A stretch of DNA of 64,000 bases from positions 79,834 to 143,833 of the forward strand of contig CAJUDY010000005.1 of NCBI GenBank assembly GCA_910584945.1. The letters run 5' to 3'. This stretch comes from an uncultured Lachnospiraceae bacterium (GTDB taxonomy: Bacteria > Bacillota > Clostridia > Lachnospirales > Lachnospiraceae). The position numbers were made by a program, and so were the translations under genes. Below are positions 56,846-64,000 of this stretch, in pieces. Position 1 is the first letter of the stretch. Each line of letters begins with the position of its first letter. The notes under the pieces were generated by a model that did no database searches, was not told the DNA's origin, and saw only the letters and a list, made by a program, of their open reading frames with translations.

Positions 56846-57457
56846 ATGGAATTGAAGCACAGCAACACCGTCATCATCGTCACCGGCGGTCCGGGCACCG
56901 GCAAATCTTATGCGGCCCGCCGCATCCAGGAGGCGTTCCCCGGACTCTCGATTCTCTCTTATGACGAGATCAAAGAATATGAATGGGATCGTTTCGGTTT
57001 TGACAATGGGATACAAAAAGACAGGGTCAATCGGTTTGCCCTGGAAGAATTTTATCTCACACTTCAGAAAATGATGTGGCAGCAAAAAAGCATTCTGATC
57101 GAATATCCGTTTAACCAGAGACACAAGGAACAGCTTCTGGAACTCATCCACGCTTCCGGATATCATGGGGTTACCGTGCTGCTCCACGGGGACTGGAAGA
57201 TCATCTACGAACGGGGACTGACCCGCAACCGGACTGACAACCGCCATCCGGGACACCTGACTACCTCCTATCACAAAGAGACCGGAATATCTTCTGAAAA
57301 TCTGATGCCGGACGCAGTCCCCACATACGCGGAGTTCCGGGCGGACATTGATCAGAAAAATTATAATATACAGATTGGGAAAACCATTGCGGTAGACGTG
57401 ACGGACTTTTCAAAGGTGGATTTTGAGAAAATATTAGGGAAGATTGCCGAAATGTAG
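56846..57457 (+). CDS. P-loop kinase-like ATPase (AAA_33 type)
   Basis: The 203-aa cytoplasmic protein has a Walker A loop TGGPGTGKSYAA (residues about 13-24), a lid region with NQRHKEQLLELI and a basic GLTRNRTDNRHPGHLT motif (about 130-145), as found in small-molecule or nucleotide kinases of the zeta-toxin/chloramphenicol-kinase-like group. Walker B is weak (KSILIEYPF). The acceptor substrate is unknown. The ATG at 56846 follows AGGAGG. It has its own promoter and terminator and no functional neighbours. Confidence 0.8.
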   Translation: MELKHSNTVIIVTGGPGTGKSYAARRIQEAFPGLSILSYDEIKEYEWDRFGFDNGIQKDRVNRFALEEFYLTLQKMMWQQKSILIEYPFNQRHKEQLLELIHASGYHGVTVLLHGDWKIIYERGLTRNRTDNRHPGHLTTSYHKETGISSENLMPDAVPTYAEFRADIDQKNYNIQIGKTIAVDVTDFSKVDFEKILGKIAEM

Positions 57458-57478
57458 AAGAGATTCTATTACATAAGA

Positions 57479-57513
57479 ACGGCCATGGGGAAGATTTTTT
57501 CTCCATGGCCGTA
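57479..57513. terminator. Bidirectional terminator
   Basis: ACGGCCATGG pairs with CCATGGCCGT around a loop with GGAAGATTTTTTCT. Convergent genes flank it. T-rich sequence follows on the plus strand after 12 bp. Confidence 0.7.
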
Positions 57514-57518
57514 TGTTC

Positions 57519-58028
57519 TCATTTTTTATTCAACATCATCTGCTTCGCTTTCGTATAATCTCCTACGGTTGTCTCCATTGCCTCGCATGCCTTCTCCAGG
57601 GACAGCTTAAGAGTCTTCATGATCGACTCCACATTTTTCACAAGCGCTTTGGCTTCTCCCCTTTTTTCGCCTCTTTGTTCGCCTCTTTCTTCTCCTCTTT
57701 TTTCACCCTTTATTATACCCCTTGCCTCACTGTCTTTCATCAAGATATCATGTTCAAATTCCAATACTTTTCCGCCCATATCACGAATTCCTTTCTGTAT
57801 CCTTATTTTTCCAAATGCCAGATGGTTGATGACAATTTCCATCAGCTGTTTTAATTCTGTAAAATCGTAATCCGAGATCTGGTGCTGATCATGCAAAGCG
57901 CCAAGCTCCCGATAAATATGCCGGTATTCTTCCAGAAATCTCATAATATTATACCCTTTTGCATGCAGGTCCTGCAAGAATTTTTCCGCGATTTTTATAA
58001 TCCGGCGGTCTTCTGCCTGAACATTCAT
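57519..58028 (-). pseudogene. Probable C-terminal remnant of an Rpn/PD-(D/E)XK transposase-like protein
   Basis: The 169-aa reading has a helical first half (FLQDLHAKGYNIMRFLEEYR), an in-frame repeat of RGEE/RGEQ/RGEK/RGE (residues about 108-124), then a helix-turn-helix-like tail (VESIMKTLKLSLEKACEAME). Tails with repeated R/K-G-E units are typical of Rpn-type recombination-promoting nucleases. The catalytic N-terminal domain is missing. The frame stays open at least 85 bp upstream of the ATG at 58028, and the ribosome binding site is poor. It could also be a short intact protein of unknown function. Confidence 0.5.
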
Positions 58029-58123
58029 GTTATAGGACTCTTTTTATCTGTAAATGGAATTTTGGAACTGAACAGTATAGAGAAATCATATGTCGCCTGA
58101 AAGGGAGATTGTTCTATAATTGT

Positions 58124-58165
58124 AAAAAGCCGCAACGGAACAACAGGTATTCCGTCTGCGGCTCT
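58124..58165 (-). terminator. Terminator of the thiamine operon
   Basis: On the minus strand GAGCCGCAGACGGAA pairs with TTCCGTTGCGGC, followed by TTTTT. It lies 9 bp after the thiC stop codon. Confidence 0.85.
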
Positions 58166-58173
58166 TTGATTTC

Positions 58174-59484
58174 TCAAAGAATATCAATATACTCCCCGGC
58201 CAGCGCCTTATTCATGCTCCGGACGGCGCAGAATTTTCCGCACATACTACAGGTATCGCTGTGGTCCTCCTCCGGTTTCCGGTCCGCCCGGATTGCCCTG
58301 GCGGTCTCCGGGTCCAGGGCGCAGGCGAACTGGGCCTCCCAGTCGAGGGCCCGGCGGGCCTTAGCCATCCGGTCGTCGATCTCTCTGGCTCCGGAAATCC
58401 CTTTGGCGATGTCCGCCGCATGGGCCGCGATCCTGGAAGCGATAATTCCCTGTCTCACATCCTCCACATTGGGCAGCGCCAGATGCTCCGCCGGCGTCAC
58501 ATAACAGAGAAATGCCGCTCCATTCATGGCAGCCACGGCTCCTCCGATAGCTCCGGTGATGTGATCATAACCCGGCGCGATATCGGTCACCAGAGGCCCC
58601 AGCACATAGAAGGGCGCGCCCATGCAGATGCTTTTCTGGATCTCCATATTGGCGGCCACCTGGTTAAGCGGCACATGGCCCGGACCTTCCACCATGACCT
58701 GCACGTTGTGCTCCCAGGCCCGTTTGGTCAGTTCCCCCAGCCGGACCAGCTCCTCGATCTGGCACACGTCCGTGGCGTCCGCCAGACATCCGGGACGGCA
58801 GGCGTCGCCCAGAGAGATGGTCACGTCATACTCCTCACAGATTTCAAGAATCTCGTCAAAATATTCATAGAATGGATTTTCCCTGCCGGTCATGCTCATC
58901 CAGGCGAATACCAGGCTGCCGCCCCGACTGACCAGATTCATCTTTCTCTTATGCTTACGGATCTGATCGATGGTCCTTCTGGTGATTCCGCAATGGAGGG
59001 TCACAAAGTCCACGCCGTCTTCCGCGTGCAAACGGACCACATCCACAAAATCCCTCGCCGTCAGCGTCGCCAGATCTCTCTGATAATGAATCACGCTGTC
59101 GTAGACCGGAACCGTACCGATCATCACCGGACATTCCCCGGTCAGTTTCCGGCGGAACGGCCGGGTATCCCCGTGGCTGGACAGGTCCATGATGGCATCC
59201 GCCCCCAGCTTTACCGCGCTCATGACCTTCTCCATCTCAACGTCATAGTCCTTGCAGTCCCTGGATACCCCCAGGTTCACATTCACTTTCGTGCGCAGCA
59301 TGCTGCCTACGCCTTCCGGATTCAGACAGCTGTGAAGCCGGTTGGCGCAGATTACGACCTTGCCCTCCGCCACCAATTCCATTAACCGCTCCACCGGCAT
59401 CTTCTCCTTCTCCGCCACCCTCCGAATCTGATCCGTCACAATCCCTTTCCTGGCAGCATCCATCTGTGTTGTATACGCTCTCAT
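58174..59484 (-). CDS. thiC: HMP-phosphate synthase ThiC
   Basis: ThiC is a radical-SAM enzyme that makes the thiamine pyrimidine (HMP-P) from aminoimidazole ribotide. The 436-aa protein has VNVNLGVSRD, GADAIMDLSSHGDT (residues about 94-107), VDFVTLHCGI, MVEGPGHVPLNQV (about 264-276), FYVLGPLVTDIAPGYDHI and the C-terminal cluster motif CSMCGKFC (Cys near 410, 413 and 418), which binds the 4Fe-4S cluster. It lacks the N-terminal extension of long ThiC forms, as usual in Firmicutes. The ATG overlaps the thiD stop as ATGA. Confidence 0.96.
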   Translation of the reverse strand: MRAYTTQMDAARKGIVTDQIRRVAEKEKMPVERLMELVAEGKVVICANRLHSCLNPEGVGSMLRTKVNVNLGVSRDCKDYDVEMEKVMSAVKLGADAIMDLSSHGDTRPFRRKLTGECPVMIGTVPVYDSVIHYQRDLATLTARDFVDVVRLHAEDGVDFVTLHCGITRRTIDQIRKHKRKMNLVSRGGSLVFAWMSMTGRENPFYEYFDEILEICEEYDVTISLGDACRPGCLADATDVCQIEELVRLGELTKRAWEHNVQVMVEGPGHVPLNQVAANMEIQKSICMGAPFYVLGPLVTDIAPGYDHITGAIGGAVAAMNGAAFLCYVTPAEHLALPNVEDVRQGIIASRIAAHAADIAKGISGAREIDDRMAKARRALDWEAQFACALDPETARAIRADRKPEEDHSDTCSMCGKFCAVRSMNKALAGEYIDIL

Positions 59485-60317
59485 TTTTTATCCTCCTCGT
59501 TCCAATGCTGTTTTAATTTTAAGTTCCGCATCTCCTTTTCCAACATCCACCCATGATCCAGGGGTCCCGCTCCCTTCCCCAGATCCAACTGCGCCTCCAG
59601 AGCCCCGGACAGATACCTCTTGGCCCTTTTCACCGCCTCCAAGAGCGTACACCCCCTTGCCAGATGGCTGGCAATCGCGCTGGACAGCGTGCATCCGGTC
59701 CCGTGGGTATTCGGATTCTCTATCCGCTTCCCCGTAATCCACACTGCCTTCTTCTCCTGGTACAGAAGATCATCGGCGCCTTTTCCCCGATGCCCCCCTT
59801 TCAAAAGCACGGCGCAGCGCCACCGTCTGTACAGTATTTCCGCTGCCTGCTCCATCTCCTCTGCACCCCGGATTCGGACGCCGGTCAGCACCTCTGCTTC
59901 CGGGATGTTCGGCGTGATCACCTCCGCCAAGGGAAACAGTTCCTCCTGAAGCGCCGTCTCAGCCTCTTTGATCAGCAGTCTGGAACCGCTGGTGGACACC
60001 AGCACCGGGTCCAGCACCACATGTCTGGCCCCGTACTCCAGAAGCTTCTCCGCCGTCACACTGATAAGCGCTCCCGAAGAAAGCATCCCGATCTTTACCG
60101 CGTCCGGGTGAATGTCCGTAAAAATACTGTTCAGCTGCTTCCTGAGAAATTCCGGCGAGACCTCCATAACCCCATACACGCCGGTAGTGTTTTGAGCGGT
60201 CAGCGCCGTCACGGCACTCATGGCATACACACCGTTCACTAACATCGTCTTGATATCCGCCTGAATACCGGCGCCCCCGCTGGAATCGCTGCCGGCAATG
60301 GTCAATGCTGCCCTCAT
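59481..60317 (-). CDS. thiD: HMP/HMP-phosphate kinase ThiD
   Basis: The 278-aa kinase phosphorylates HMP-P to HMP-PP. It has AGSDSSGGAGIQADIKT (residues about 7-23), the MSAVTALTAQNTTGVYGV segment, VLDPVLVSTSGSRLL, ITPNIPEAEVLTG and NTHGTGCTLSSAIASHLARG, the anion hole near residue 215. The last ~20 residues (MLEKEMRNLKLKQHWNEE) are encoded by a dispersed repeat and are unlikely to be part of the fold. It is first in thiD-thiC, controlled by the TPP riboswitch upstream. Confidence 0.95.
   Translation of the reverse strand: MRAALTIAGSDSSGGAGIQADIKTMLVNGVYAMSAVTALTAQNTTGVYGVMEVSPEFLRKQLNSIFTDIHPDAVKIGMLSSGALISVTAEKLLEYGARHVVLDPVLVSTSGSRLLIKEAETALQEELFPLAEVITPNIPEAEVLTGVRIRGAEEMEQAAEILYRRWRCAVLLKGGHRGKGADDLLYQEKKAVWITGKRIENPNTHGTGCTLSSAIASHLARGCTLLEAVKRAKRYLSGALEAQLDLGKGAGPLDHGWMLEKEMRNLKLKQHWNEEDKK
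59502..59544 (-). repeat. Dispersed leader repeat, copy 2 (inside the 3' end of thiD)
   Basis: Minus strand: TGGAAAAGGAGATGCGGAAC, then AAACAGCATTGG. Order of the two halves is reversed relative to the other copies, as if two elements had abutted. It encodes the C-terminal tail of ThiD and overlaps the region that supplies the ribosome binding site of thiC (GAGGAGG). Confidence 0.55.
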
Positions 60318-60337
60318 TTTTATATCTCCTGTTCATC

Positions 60338-60379
60338 GTTCCGCATCTCCCCTTCCAGTGCCCAGATCGATGCTGTTTG
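60338..60379 (-). repeat. Dispersed leader repeat, copy 3 (thiD leader)
   Basis: Minus strand: AAACAGCATCG, then CTGGAAGGGGAGATGCGGAA. The stem GCATC (60373-60369) pairs with GATGC (60347-60343). It lies between the riboswitch terminator and the thiD start codon. Confidence 0.6.
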
Positions 60380-60399
60380 AAAGTGACAGAAATGCATAT

Positions 60400-60423
60400 A
60401 AAAAAGGATGCACGCAGGCACCC
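60400..60423 (-). terminator. Riboswitch-controlled terminator before thiD
   Basis: On the minus strand GGGTGC pairs with GCATCC (60423-60406, one G-U pair) and six T residues follow (60405-60400). Coming right after the TPP aptamer, it is the expected expression platform. Confidence 0.8.
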
Positions 60424-60437
60424 TTTCTTTTCCTCAA

Positions 60438-60530
60438 GTTCATCCCTACGTTGGCATTATCCAAATCAGGTTATGGGTCGAAGCGATTCAGCTTCCTCTC
60501 AGCCGGCTTTCTGCCAGCTCCCCTGTTCCT
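60438..60530 (-). ncRNA. TPP riboswitch (THI element)
   Basis: On the minus strand the aptamer reads CAGGGGAGCT, GCTGAGAG, an arm ending ACCC, ACCTGATTTGGATAATGCCA and ACGTAGGGA, all hallmark segments of the THI box in the right order. It controls the downstream thiD-thiC operon by transcription termination when thiamine pyrophosphate is abundant. Confidence 0.96.
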
Positions 60531-60547
60531 ATGCAGTTGTTACATTG

Positions 60548-60576
60548 ATTATACGGCAATTCTGCTCGATTTGCAA
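60548..60576 (-). promoter_or_regulatory. Sigma-A promoter of thiD-thiC
   Basis: Minus strand: -35 TTGCAA (60576-60571), 17-bp spacer, -10 TATAAT (60553-60548). Transcription would start near 60541, about 12 nt before the TPP aptamer. Confidence 0.78.
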
Positions 60577-60585
60577 CCATGAAAT

Positions 60586-61149
60586 TTACTTTTTCCGGTT
60601 TTCCAGATACGCCGCTCTTCCTTCTTTATACAGATTTGTTCCCACGCTGTCGATGATCACCACCAGGGGCATATCCTCCACGTATAATTTCCGGAGGGCC
60701 TCTGCTCCCAGATCCTCGTAGGCGATCAGTTCGCATTTTTTAATACATTTTGCGAGCAGGGCCCCAGCTCCTCCGATGGCGCCGAAGTAGACGCCGCCGT
60801 ACTTCTTCATGGCTTCCACCACTTCCGGCAGACGCTCCCCTTTGCCGATCATTCCTCTGGCGCCCACTTTCATCAGGGTCGGGGCATAAGCATCCATGCG
60901 CCCGCTGGTAGTAGGTCCGGCGGAACCGATGACCTGGCCGGGCTTTGCCGGAGTGGGACCCACATAGTAGATCGTCGCGTCTGCGGGGTCAAAGGGCAGC
61001 GGTTCTCCTTTGGCCAGAGTCTCGCACATTCTTTTGTGCCCCGCGTCTCTGGAAGTATAGATCGTTCCGGTAAGAAGAACCCGGTCCCCCGCATGCAGAC
61101 TGCGGGCCAGATCCTCCGTCAGGGGCAGTGTCACTCGTCTCTCTGTCAT
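60586..61149 (-). CDS. fumB: Fumarate hydratase class I, beta subunit
   Basis: The 187-aa protein is the C-terminal subunit of an oxygen-sensitive Fe-S fumarase or related hydro-lyase (the two-subunit tartrate dehydratase/fumarase class). It has GDRVLLTGTIYTSRDAGHKR, YYVGPTPAKPGQVIGSAGPT (residues about 61-80), TSGRMDAYAPTLM and YFGAIGGAGALLAKCIK. It forms the active enzyme with the alpha subunit encoded directly upstream. L-tartrate dehydratase is an alternative. GGAGGTGA, at the end of the alpha gene, precedes the ATG. Confidence 0.92.
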   Translation of the reverse strand: MTERRVTLPLTEDLARSLHAGDRVLLTGTIYTSRDAGHKRMCETLAKGEPLPFDPADATIYYVGPTPAKPGQVIGSAGPTTSGRMDAYAPTLMKVGARGMIGKGERLPEVVEAMKKYGGVYFGAIGGAGALLAKCIKKCELIAYEDLGAEALRKLYVEDMPLVVIIDSVGTNLYKEGRAAYLENRKK

Positions 61150-61150
61150 C

Positions 61151-61993
61151 TTAGATCACCTCCGTCTTGTGTCTGGTCACATGGCAGCTGATATTGATGG
61201 CGCAGGGCATGCCGGCAATATGGGTAGGTAAGGTCTCGATGTTCAGACCGATGGCCGTAGTCCTCCCCCCAAAGCCCTGAGGACCGATACCAAGCTTATT
61301 AATCTTCTCCAGCATTTCCCTCTCCAGATCCGCATAGAAGGGGACCTCGTTGGAGGAACTAAGCGGCCGCATCAGAGCCTTTTTGGCCAGCAGTGCCGCC
61401 TTGTCGAAGGTGCCGCCGATGCCCACCCCCACCACCATAGGCGGACAGGGATTCGGTCCCGCCGTCTCCACGGTCTCCAGAATAAAATCTTTGATGCCCT
61501 GAAGTCCGGCGGAGGGCTTGAACATCCGGATGGCGCTCATGTTTTCACTGCCGAAGCCCTTGGGGCCTACGGTCACCCGGATCTGTTCGCCTGGAACGAT
61601 CTCTGTATAAAGCATGGCCGGCGTATTGTCTCCGGTATTGCCCCGGCGCACCGGGTCTTTGACCACGGATTTCCGAAGATATCCTTTGTCGTAACCTCTG
61701 CGGACTCCCTCGTCCACCGCCTCCGACAGGTCGCCTCCTGTAATATGGACGTCCTGCCCGATCTCCAGGAAAACGCAGGCCATCCCGGTATCCTGGCAGA
61801 CGGGCACGCATTCCCGGTCGGCAATCTCGTAGTTCTCAATGATATCACTGAGCACTCCCCGGGCGATCTCTCCGTCCTCGCAGTCACGGCAGGTCCTAAG
61901 AGCCTCCTTTACATCCTCCGGCAGGTGCTCGTTTGCTTCTATGCAAAGTCTTTCGATTACTTCTGTAATCTGTGAAGCTTTTATCTCTCTCAT
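61151..61993 (-). CDS. fumA: Fumarate hydratase class I, alpha subunit
   Basis: The 280-aa subunit carries the 4Fe-4S cluster. The likely ligands are Cys in VCQDTGMACVF (near 66), Cys in GPNPCPPMVVGVGIGG (near 184) and a Cys in the final CAINISCHVTRHK (near 273). VKDPVRRGNTGDNTPAML and GFGSENMSAIRMFKPSAG are also conserved. The ATG at 61993 has GGGAG six bases upstream; an in-frame ATG two codons earlier touches that site. A copy of the dispersed leader repeat occupies the region just upstream. Confidence 0.93.
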   Translation of the reverse strand: MREIKASQITEVIERLCIEANEHLPEDVKEALRTCRDCEDGEIARGVLSDIIENYEIADRECVPVCQDTGMACVFLEIGQDVHITGGDLSEAVDEGVRRGYDKGYLRKSVVKDPVRRGNTGDNTPAMLYTEIVPGEQIRVTVGPKGFGSENMSAIRMFKPSAGLQGIKDFILETVETAGPNPCPPMVVGVGIGGTFDKAALLAKKALMRPLSSSNEVPFYADLEREMLEKINKLGIGPQGFGGRTTAIGLNIETLPTHIAGMPCAINISCHVTRHKTEVI

Positions 61994-62012
61994 ATTCATC
62001 TCCCTAATTAGA

Positions 62013-62112
62013 GTTCCGCATCTCCCTTTCCAACGCCCGGCGTCTAGATTAATTTCCGGCCGCTCTGCGTCCAGAAATCAATCTGGGCGTTGTCCAGTCC
62101 CATGCTGTTTTA
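62013..62112 (-). repeat. Dispersed leader repeat, copy 4 (longest, before fumA)
   Basis: Minus strand: AAACAGCATGGGACTGG, an extended middle of about 65 nt with CGCCCAGATT and AATCTAGACG-type inverted halves, then GGAAAGGGAGATGCGGAACT. It is the longest copy; copy 3 looks like the same element with the middle removed. It fills the gap between the metallo-beta-lactamase-fold gene and fumA. Confidence 0.55.
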
Positions 62113-62964
62113 CTCTGGTTTTACCGTAATATGTTCTCCGTCGCATATGGTCACCACGTTCCGGTCCCGGGTGTCCCAGACGGGGATCCCTTTTTCCTCC
62201 AGAAGAGACAGTGTCTTCTCCTCCGCCGGATTCTTGTTTGAACAGCAGATCACCGCCGCTTCCGGGGACACCGCGTTCAGCAGATCTTCCAGCGCTTTCT
62301 GGTATCTGCCGTGGTGAGGCATCTTGATCCAGTCGTGGTTCCAGTCCACATTCCCGGAGAGCATCTGCCGAATCCGCTCCTTTTCAATGTCCCCGGTCAG
62401 CAGGAAGCCTTTCCCCCGGTAGCGGATACTGGTCACCAGAGACAGATCATTGTCATACTCTTCTTCCGTATCCTGAATCGTCTCCGGGTCGGCGGCAGGA
62501 TAGACGGTAACCTGAAGCTCCCCCAGGGAGAAAAGCTCCGCCGAAGTCCGGACTCTCTGGACGTCTGGATGTTCCGAGAGCGCTTCCAGAAAATTCCGGT
62601 ATTCGGGCCGTTCTCCCTCGTAATCCGGCATCCGGACCGCGGACACCTCCATCTGCTCCACAACCCGGGCGGCGCCGCCCACATGATCTTTGTCAAAATG
62701 GGTCACCAGAAAAAGATCGATCCGGTCGATTCCCCGGTCCCTGAGAAAACGGACAATGTCGTCTCCGTCATCCTCCTCCCCCGCGTCGATCAGAAGTGCC
62801 TGCCCTCCCTGCTGTACCACCAGTGCGTCCGCCTTTCCCACCGAGAGAGCCGTGATCACAAGCGCATCCTCCTCTGCAGCAGGAGCAAAAAAGAGCCTGA
62901 GCCCCATCCACAGGACAAGCAATGCCGCCAGTAAGGCCAACGCTCCCGAACGTCTTTTCGTCAT
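62110..62964 (-). CDS. Secreted or membrane-anchored metallo-beta-lactamase-fold hydrolase (ComEC C-domain-like)
   Basis: The 284-aa protein has an N-terminal membrane segment (residues about 7-27; GALALLAALLVLWMGLRLFF), then an MBL domain: ALVVQQGGQALLIDAG, the metal motif THFDKDHVGG (near residue 88), LLTGDIEKE (near 190) and MPHHGR (near 214). This arrangement is like the extracellular domain of the competence protein ComEC and free-standing relatives, whose activity is uncertain. It follows the CDF gene by 3 bp, so the two are co-transcribed. Confidence 0.87.
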   Translation of the reverse strand: MTKRRSGALALLAALLVLWMGLRLFFAPAAEEDALVITALSVGKADALVVQQGGQALLIDAGEEDDGDDIVRFLRDRGIDRIDLFLVTHFDKDHVGGAARVVEQMEVSAVRMPDYEGERPEYRNFLEALSEHPDVQRVRTSAELFSLGELQVTVYPAADPETIQDTEEEYDNDLSLVTSIRYRGKGFLLTGDIEKERIRQMLSGNVDWNHDWIKMPHHGRYQKALEDLLNAVSPEAAVICCSNKNPAEEKTLSLLEEKGIPVWDTRDRNVVTICDGEHITVKPE

Positions 62965-62967
62965 CTT

Positions 62968-63864
62968 CTATTCCTTCCTCTCCGGAGCTTTCGCCGGATT
63001 CACATGCACCATACAGTGCTTGACTTCCGGGAACTGCTCTTCGATGGCGTCATGGACCTGCTCCGCAATGGCGTGGGTCTCATACAGCGTCCGGCTTCCA
63101 TCCGCAGCGATCTCCATGTCCACATAGATCTTCGCTCCGAACAGCCGGGTCATGAGGCGGTCGATTCCCAGCACCCCTTCCTGCAAAAGCACCAGCTTCC
63201 GGATCTTCTCCTCCGTCTCCCGATCACAGGCCTTATCCACCATCTTATCGACCGCATCCATGAAGATCTCGTAGGCCGCCTTGGCAATAAAGACGCTGAT
63301 CACCATACTGGCCGCAGCGTCCAGTACCGGATAGCCCATCCGGGAGCCGGCGATTCCCACAAACGCACCGATGGAAGACAGGGAGTCTGAGCGATGATGC
63401 CAGGCGTCCGCCATCAGCGCGCCGGAGTTGATTTTCTTCGCCGCCGCCCGGGTGTACCAGTACATCCACTCCTTGACCGCGATGGAGATCACCGCCGCCG
63501 CCAGCGCCATAAGACCCGGAACCGCCAGCGTCTCATAATGCCCGGACAGTACCGTCCGAAGCCCGCCAAGTCCGATCCCAAGCCCCGTGGCCAGCAGAAC
63601 CGTCGCCAGGATAATCGAGGCGACGCATTCCATCCGCTCATGACCGTAAGGATGATTCACATCTGATTTCTTAGAGGAGATCCGCACCCCGATGATCACG
63701 ATAAACGTGCTGAACACATCCGACGCCGAATGAACCGCGTCCGACACCATGGCCCCGGACCTGCCGAAGATTCCGGCCAGCAGTTTTCCTACTGAAAGCA
63801 GCAAGTTCACCACAATGCTTACCGCCGACACCCTCATCGCTATTCTCTGATTTTCTCCATCCAT
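62968..63864 (-). CDS. Cation diffusion facilitator (CDF) metal transporter
   Basis: The 298-aa metal-proton antiporter has six predicted membrane helices (residues about 12-200). Metal-site motifs are SDAVHSASDVFST in helix 2 (HxxxD type, residues about 41-53) and DAWHHRSDSLSSIG in helix 5 (about 150-163), with NHPYGHERME between helices. The C-terminal cytoplasmic domain (about 208-290) ends HCMVHVNPA. Likely metals are zinc, manganese, iron or cobalt; the HD-type site alone does not decide. AGGAGAT precedes the ATG. Confidence 0.93.
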   Translation of the reverse strand: MDGENQRIAMRVSAVSIVVNLLLSVGKLLAGIFGRSGAMVSDAVHSASDVFSTFIVIIGVRISSKKSDVNHPYGHERMECVASIILATVLLATGLGIGLGGLRTVLSGHYETLAVPGLMALAAAVISIAVKEWMYWYTRAAAKKINSGALMADAWHHRSDSLSSIGAFVGIAGSRMGYPVLDAAASMVISVFIAKAAYEIFMDAVDKMVDKACDRETEEKIRKLVLLQEGVLGIDRLMTRLFGAKIYVDMEIAADGSRTLYETHAIAEQVHDAIEEQFPEVKHCMVHVNPAKAPERKE

Positions 63865-63900
63865 ACTTCAAATATCTCCTACGTCAAACCGTTTCCCGTC

Positions 63901-63929
63901 AGTATAACACACCCCGCCTTTCCTGTACA
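63901..63929 (-). promoter_or_regulatory. Promoter of the CDF-MBL operon
   Basis: Minus strand: weak -35 TGTACA (63929-63924), 17-bp spacer, -10 TATACT (63906-63901) with an extended TG motif. I see nothing else in 63930-64000. Confidence 0.55.
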
Positions 63930-64000
63930 GAGGGTATTCCGTATCCCCACGGAAATCAATTTTCAATAATATCGCAAATGCAGGATGGATCAAGCAGACA

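Noticed and set aside
58261..59385. 374-codon plus-strand frame
   Set aside because: Antisense of thiC, which is unmistakable; no ribosome binding site.
60441..60721. Coding frame across the TPP riboswitch
   Set aside because: The region matches the THI-box aptamer segment by segment, so it is an RNA element.

Overview
The window looks like a chromosomal segment of a motile, Gram-positive, anaerobic clostridium, most likely a member of the Lachnospiraceae. The reasons are the secG-rnr-smpB-tmRNA order, a flagellar/chemotaxis locus with FliY, CheC, CheD, CheV and FlbD, a two-gene SufC/SufB iron-sulfur module without SufS or SufU, a DUF3786 protein, a two-subunit Fe-S fumarase, and moderately high GC with strong AGGAGG ribosome binding sites. 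The species call is an inference. I see no insertion sequence, prophage, CRISPR array or tRNA gene.

Layout. (1) 1-9743, mostly minus strand: a partial tmRNA with its promoter, smpB, rnr, secG, a polar amino-acid ABC transporter (binding lipoprotein, permease, ATPase), a multi-cluster ferredoxin, a repeat-rich spacer, and a three-gene operon of VWA protein, MoxR-like AAA ATPase and YfcE-like phosphodiesterase. (2) 9943-10302, plus strand: a DtxR/MntR-type regulator. (3) 10391-36071, minus strand: a flagellar/chemotaxis superoperon read from a promoter at about 36.2 kb, in the order flgB-fliE-fliF-fliG-fliH-fliI-fliJ-fliK-flgD-(TIGR02530)-flgE-flbD-motA-motB-fliM-cheY-flgC-fliY-fliO-fliP-fliQ-fliR-flhB-flhA-sigD-flhO-flhP-cheC-cheD-cheV. 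(4) 36372-39873: two chemoreceptors, one with a zinc-binding CZB-type sensor domain outside the cell. (5) 40162-44767, plus strand: cheA-cheW-cheR-cheB behind a sigma-28-like promoter. (6) 44820-48391: sufB, sufC, an AIM24-family gene, a DUF3786 gene and a small gene. (7) 48486-56513, minus strand: a sugar-type operon (ROK kinase, class II aldolase, ROK repressor, binding protein, transport ATPase, permease, medium-chain dehydrogenase) with shared operator-like palindromes. (8) 56846-58028: a P-loop kinase and a probable remnant of an Rpn/PD-(D/E)XK-type protein. (9) 58174-60585: thiD-thiC under a TPP riboswitch. (10) 60586-63864: the two fumarase subunits, a secreted or anchored metallo-beta-lactamase-fold protein and a cation diffusion facilitator.

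How the parts work together. Regions 3-5 hold much of a flagellar motor, export gate, stator and chemotaxis pathway. The usual clostridial order is disturbed: flgC has moved, and fliL, flhF and flhG are not at their usual places. FliY carries three tandem copies of a FliM-like CheY-binding motif in its linker. Sigma-D is encoded inside the superoperon and could feed the sigma-28-like promoter before cheA.

The most unusual non-coding content is: a short dispersed repeat, in five copies, mostly in 5' leaders and with a paired base change that suggests an RNA stem; a chain of five hairpins in front of the hook gene; a second repeat shared between 9.8 kb and 27.2 kb; and a 182-bp nested inverted repeat fused to a 30-bp tandem repeat.
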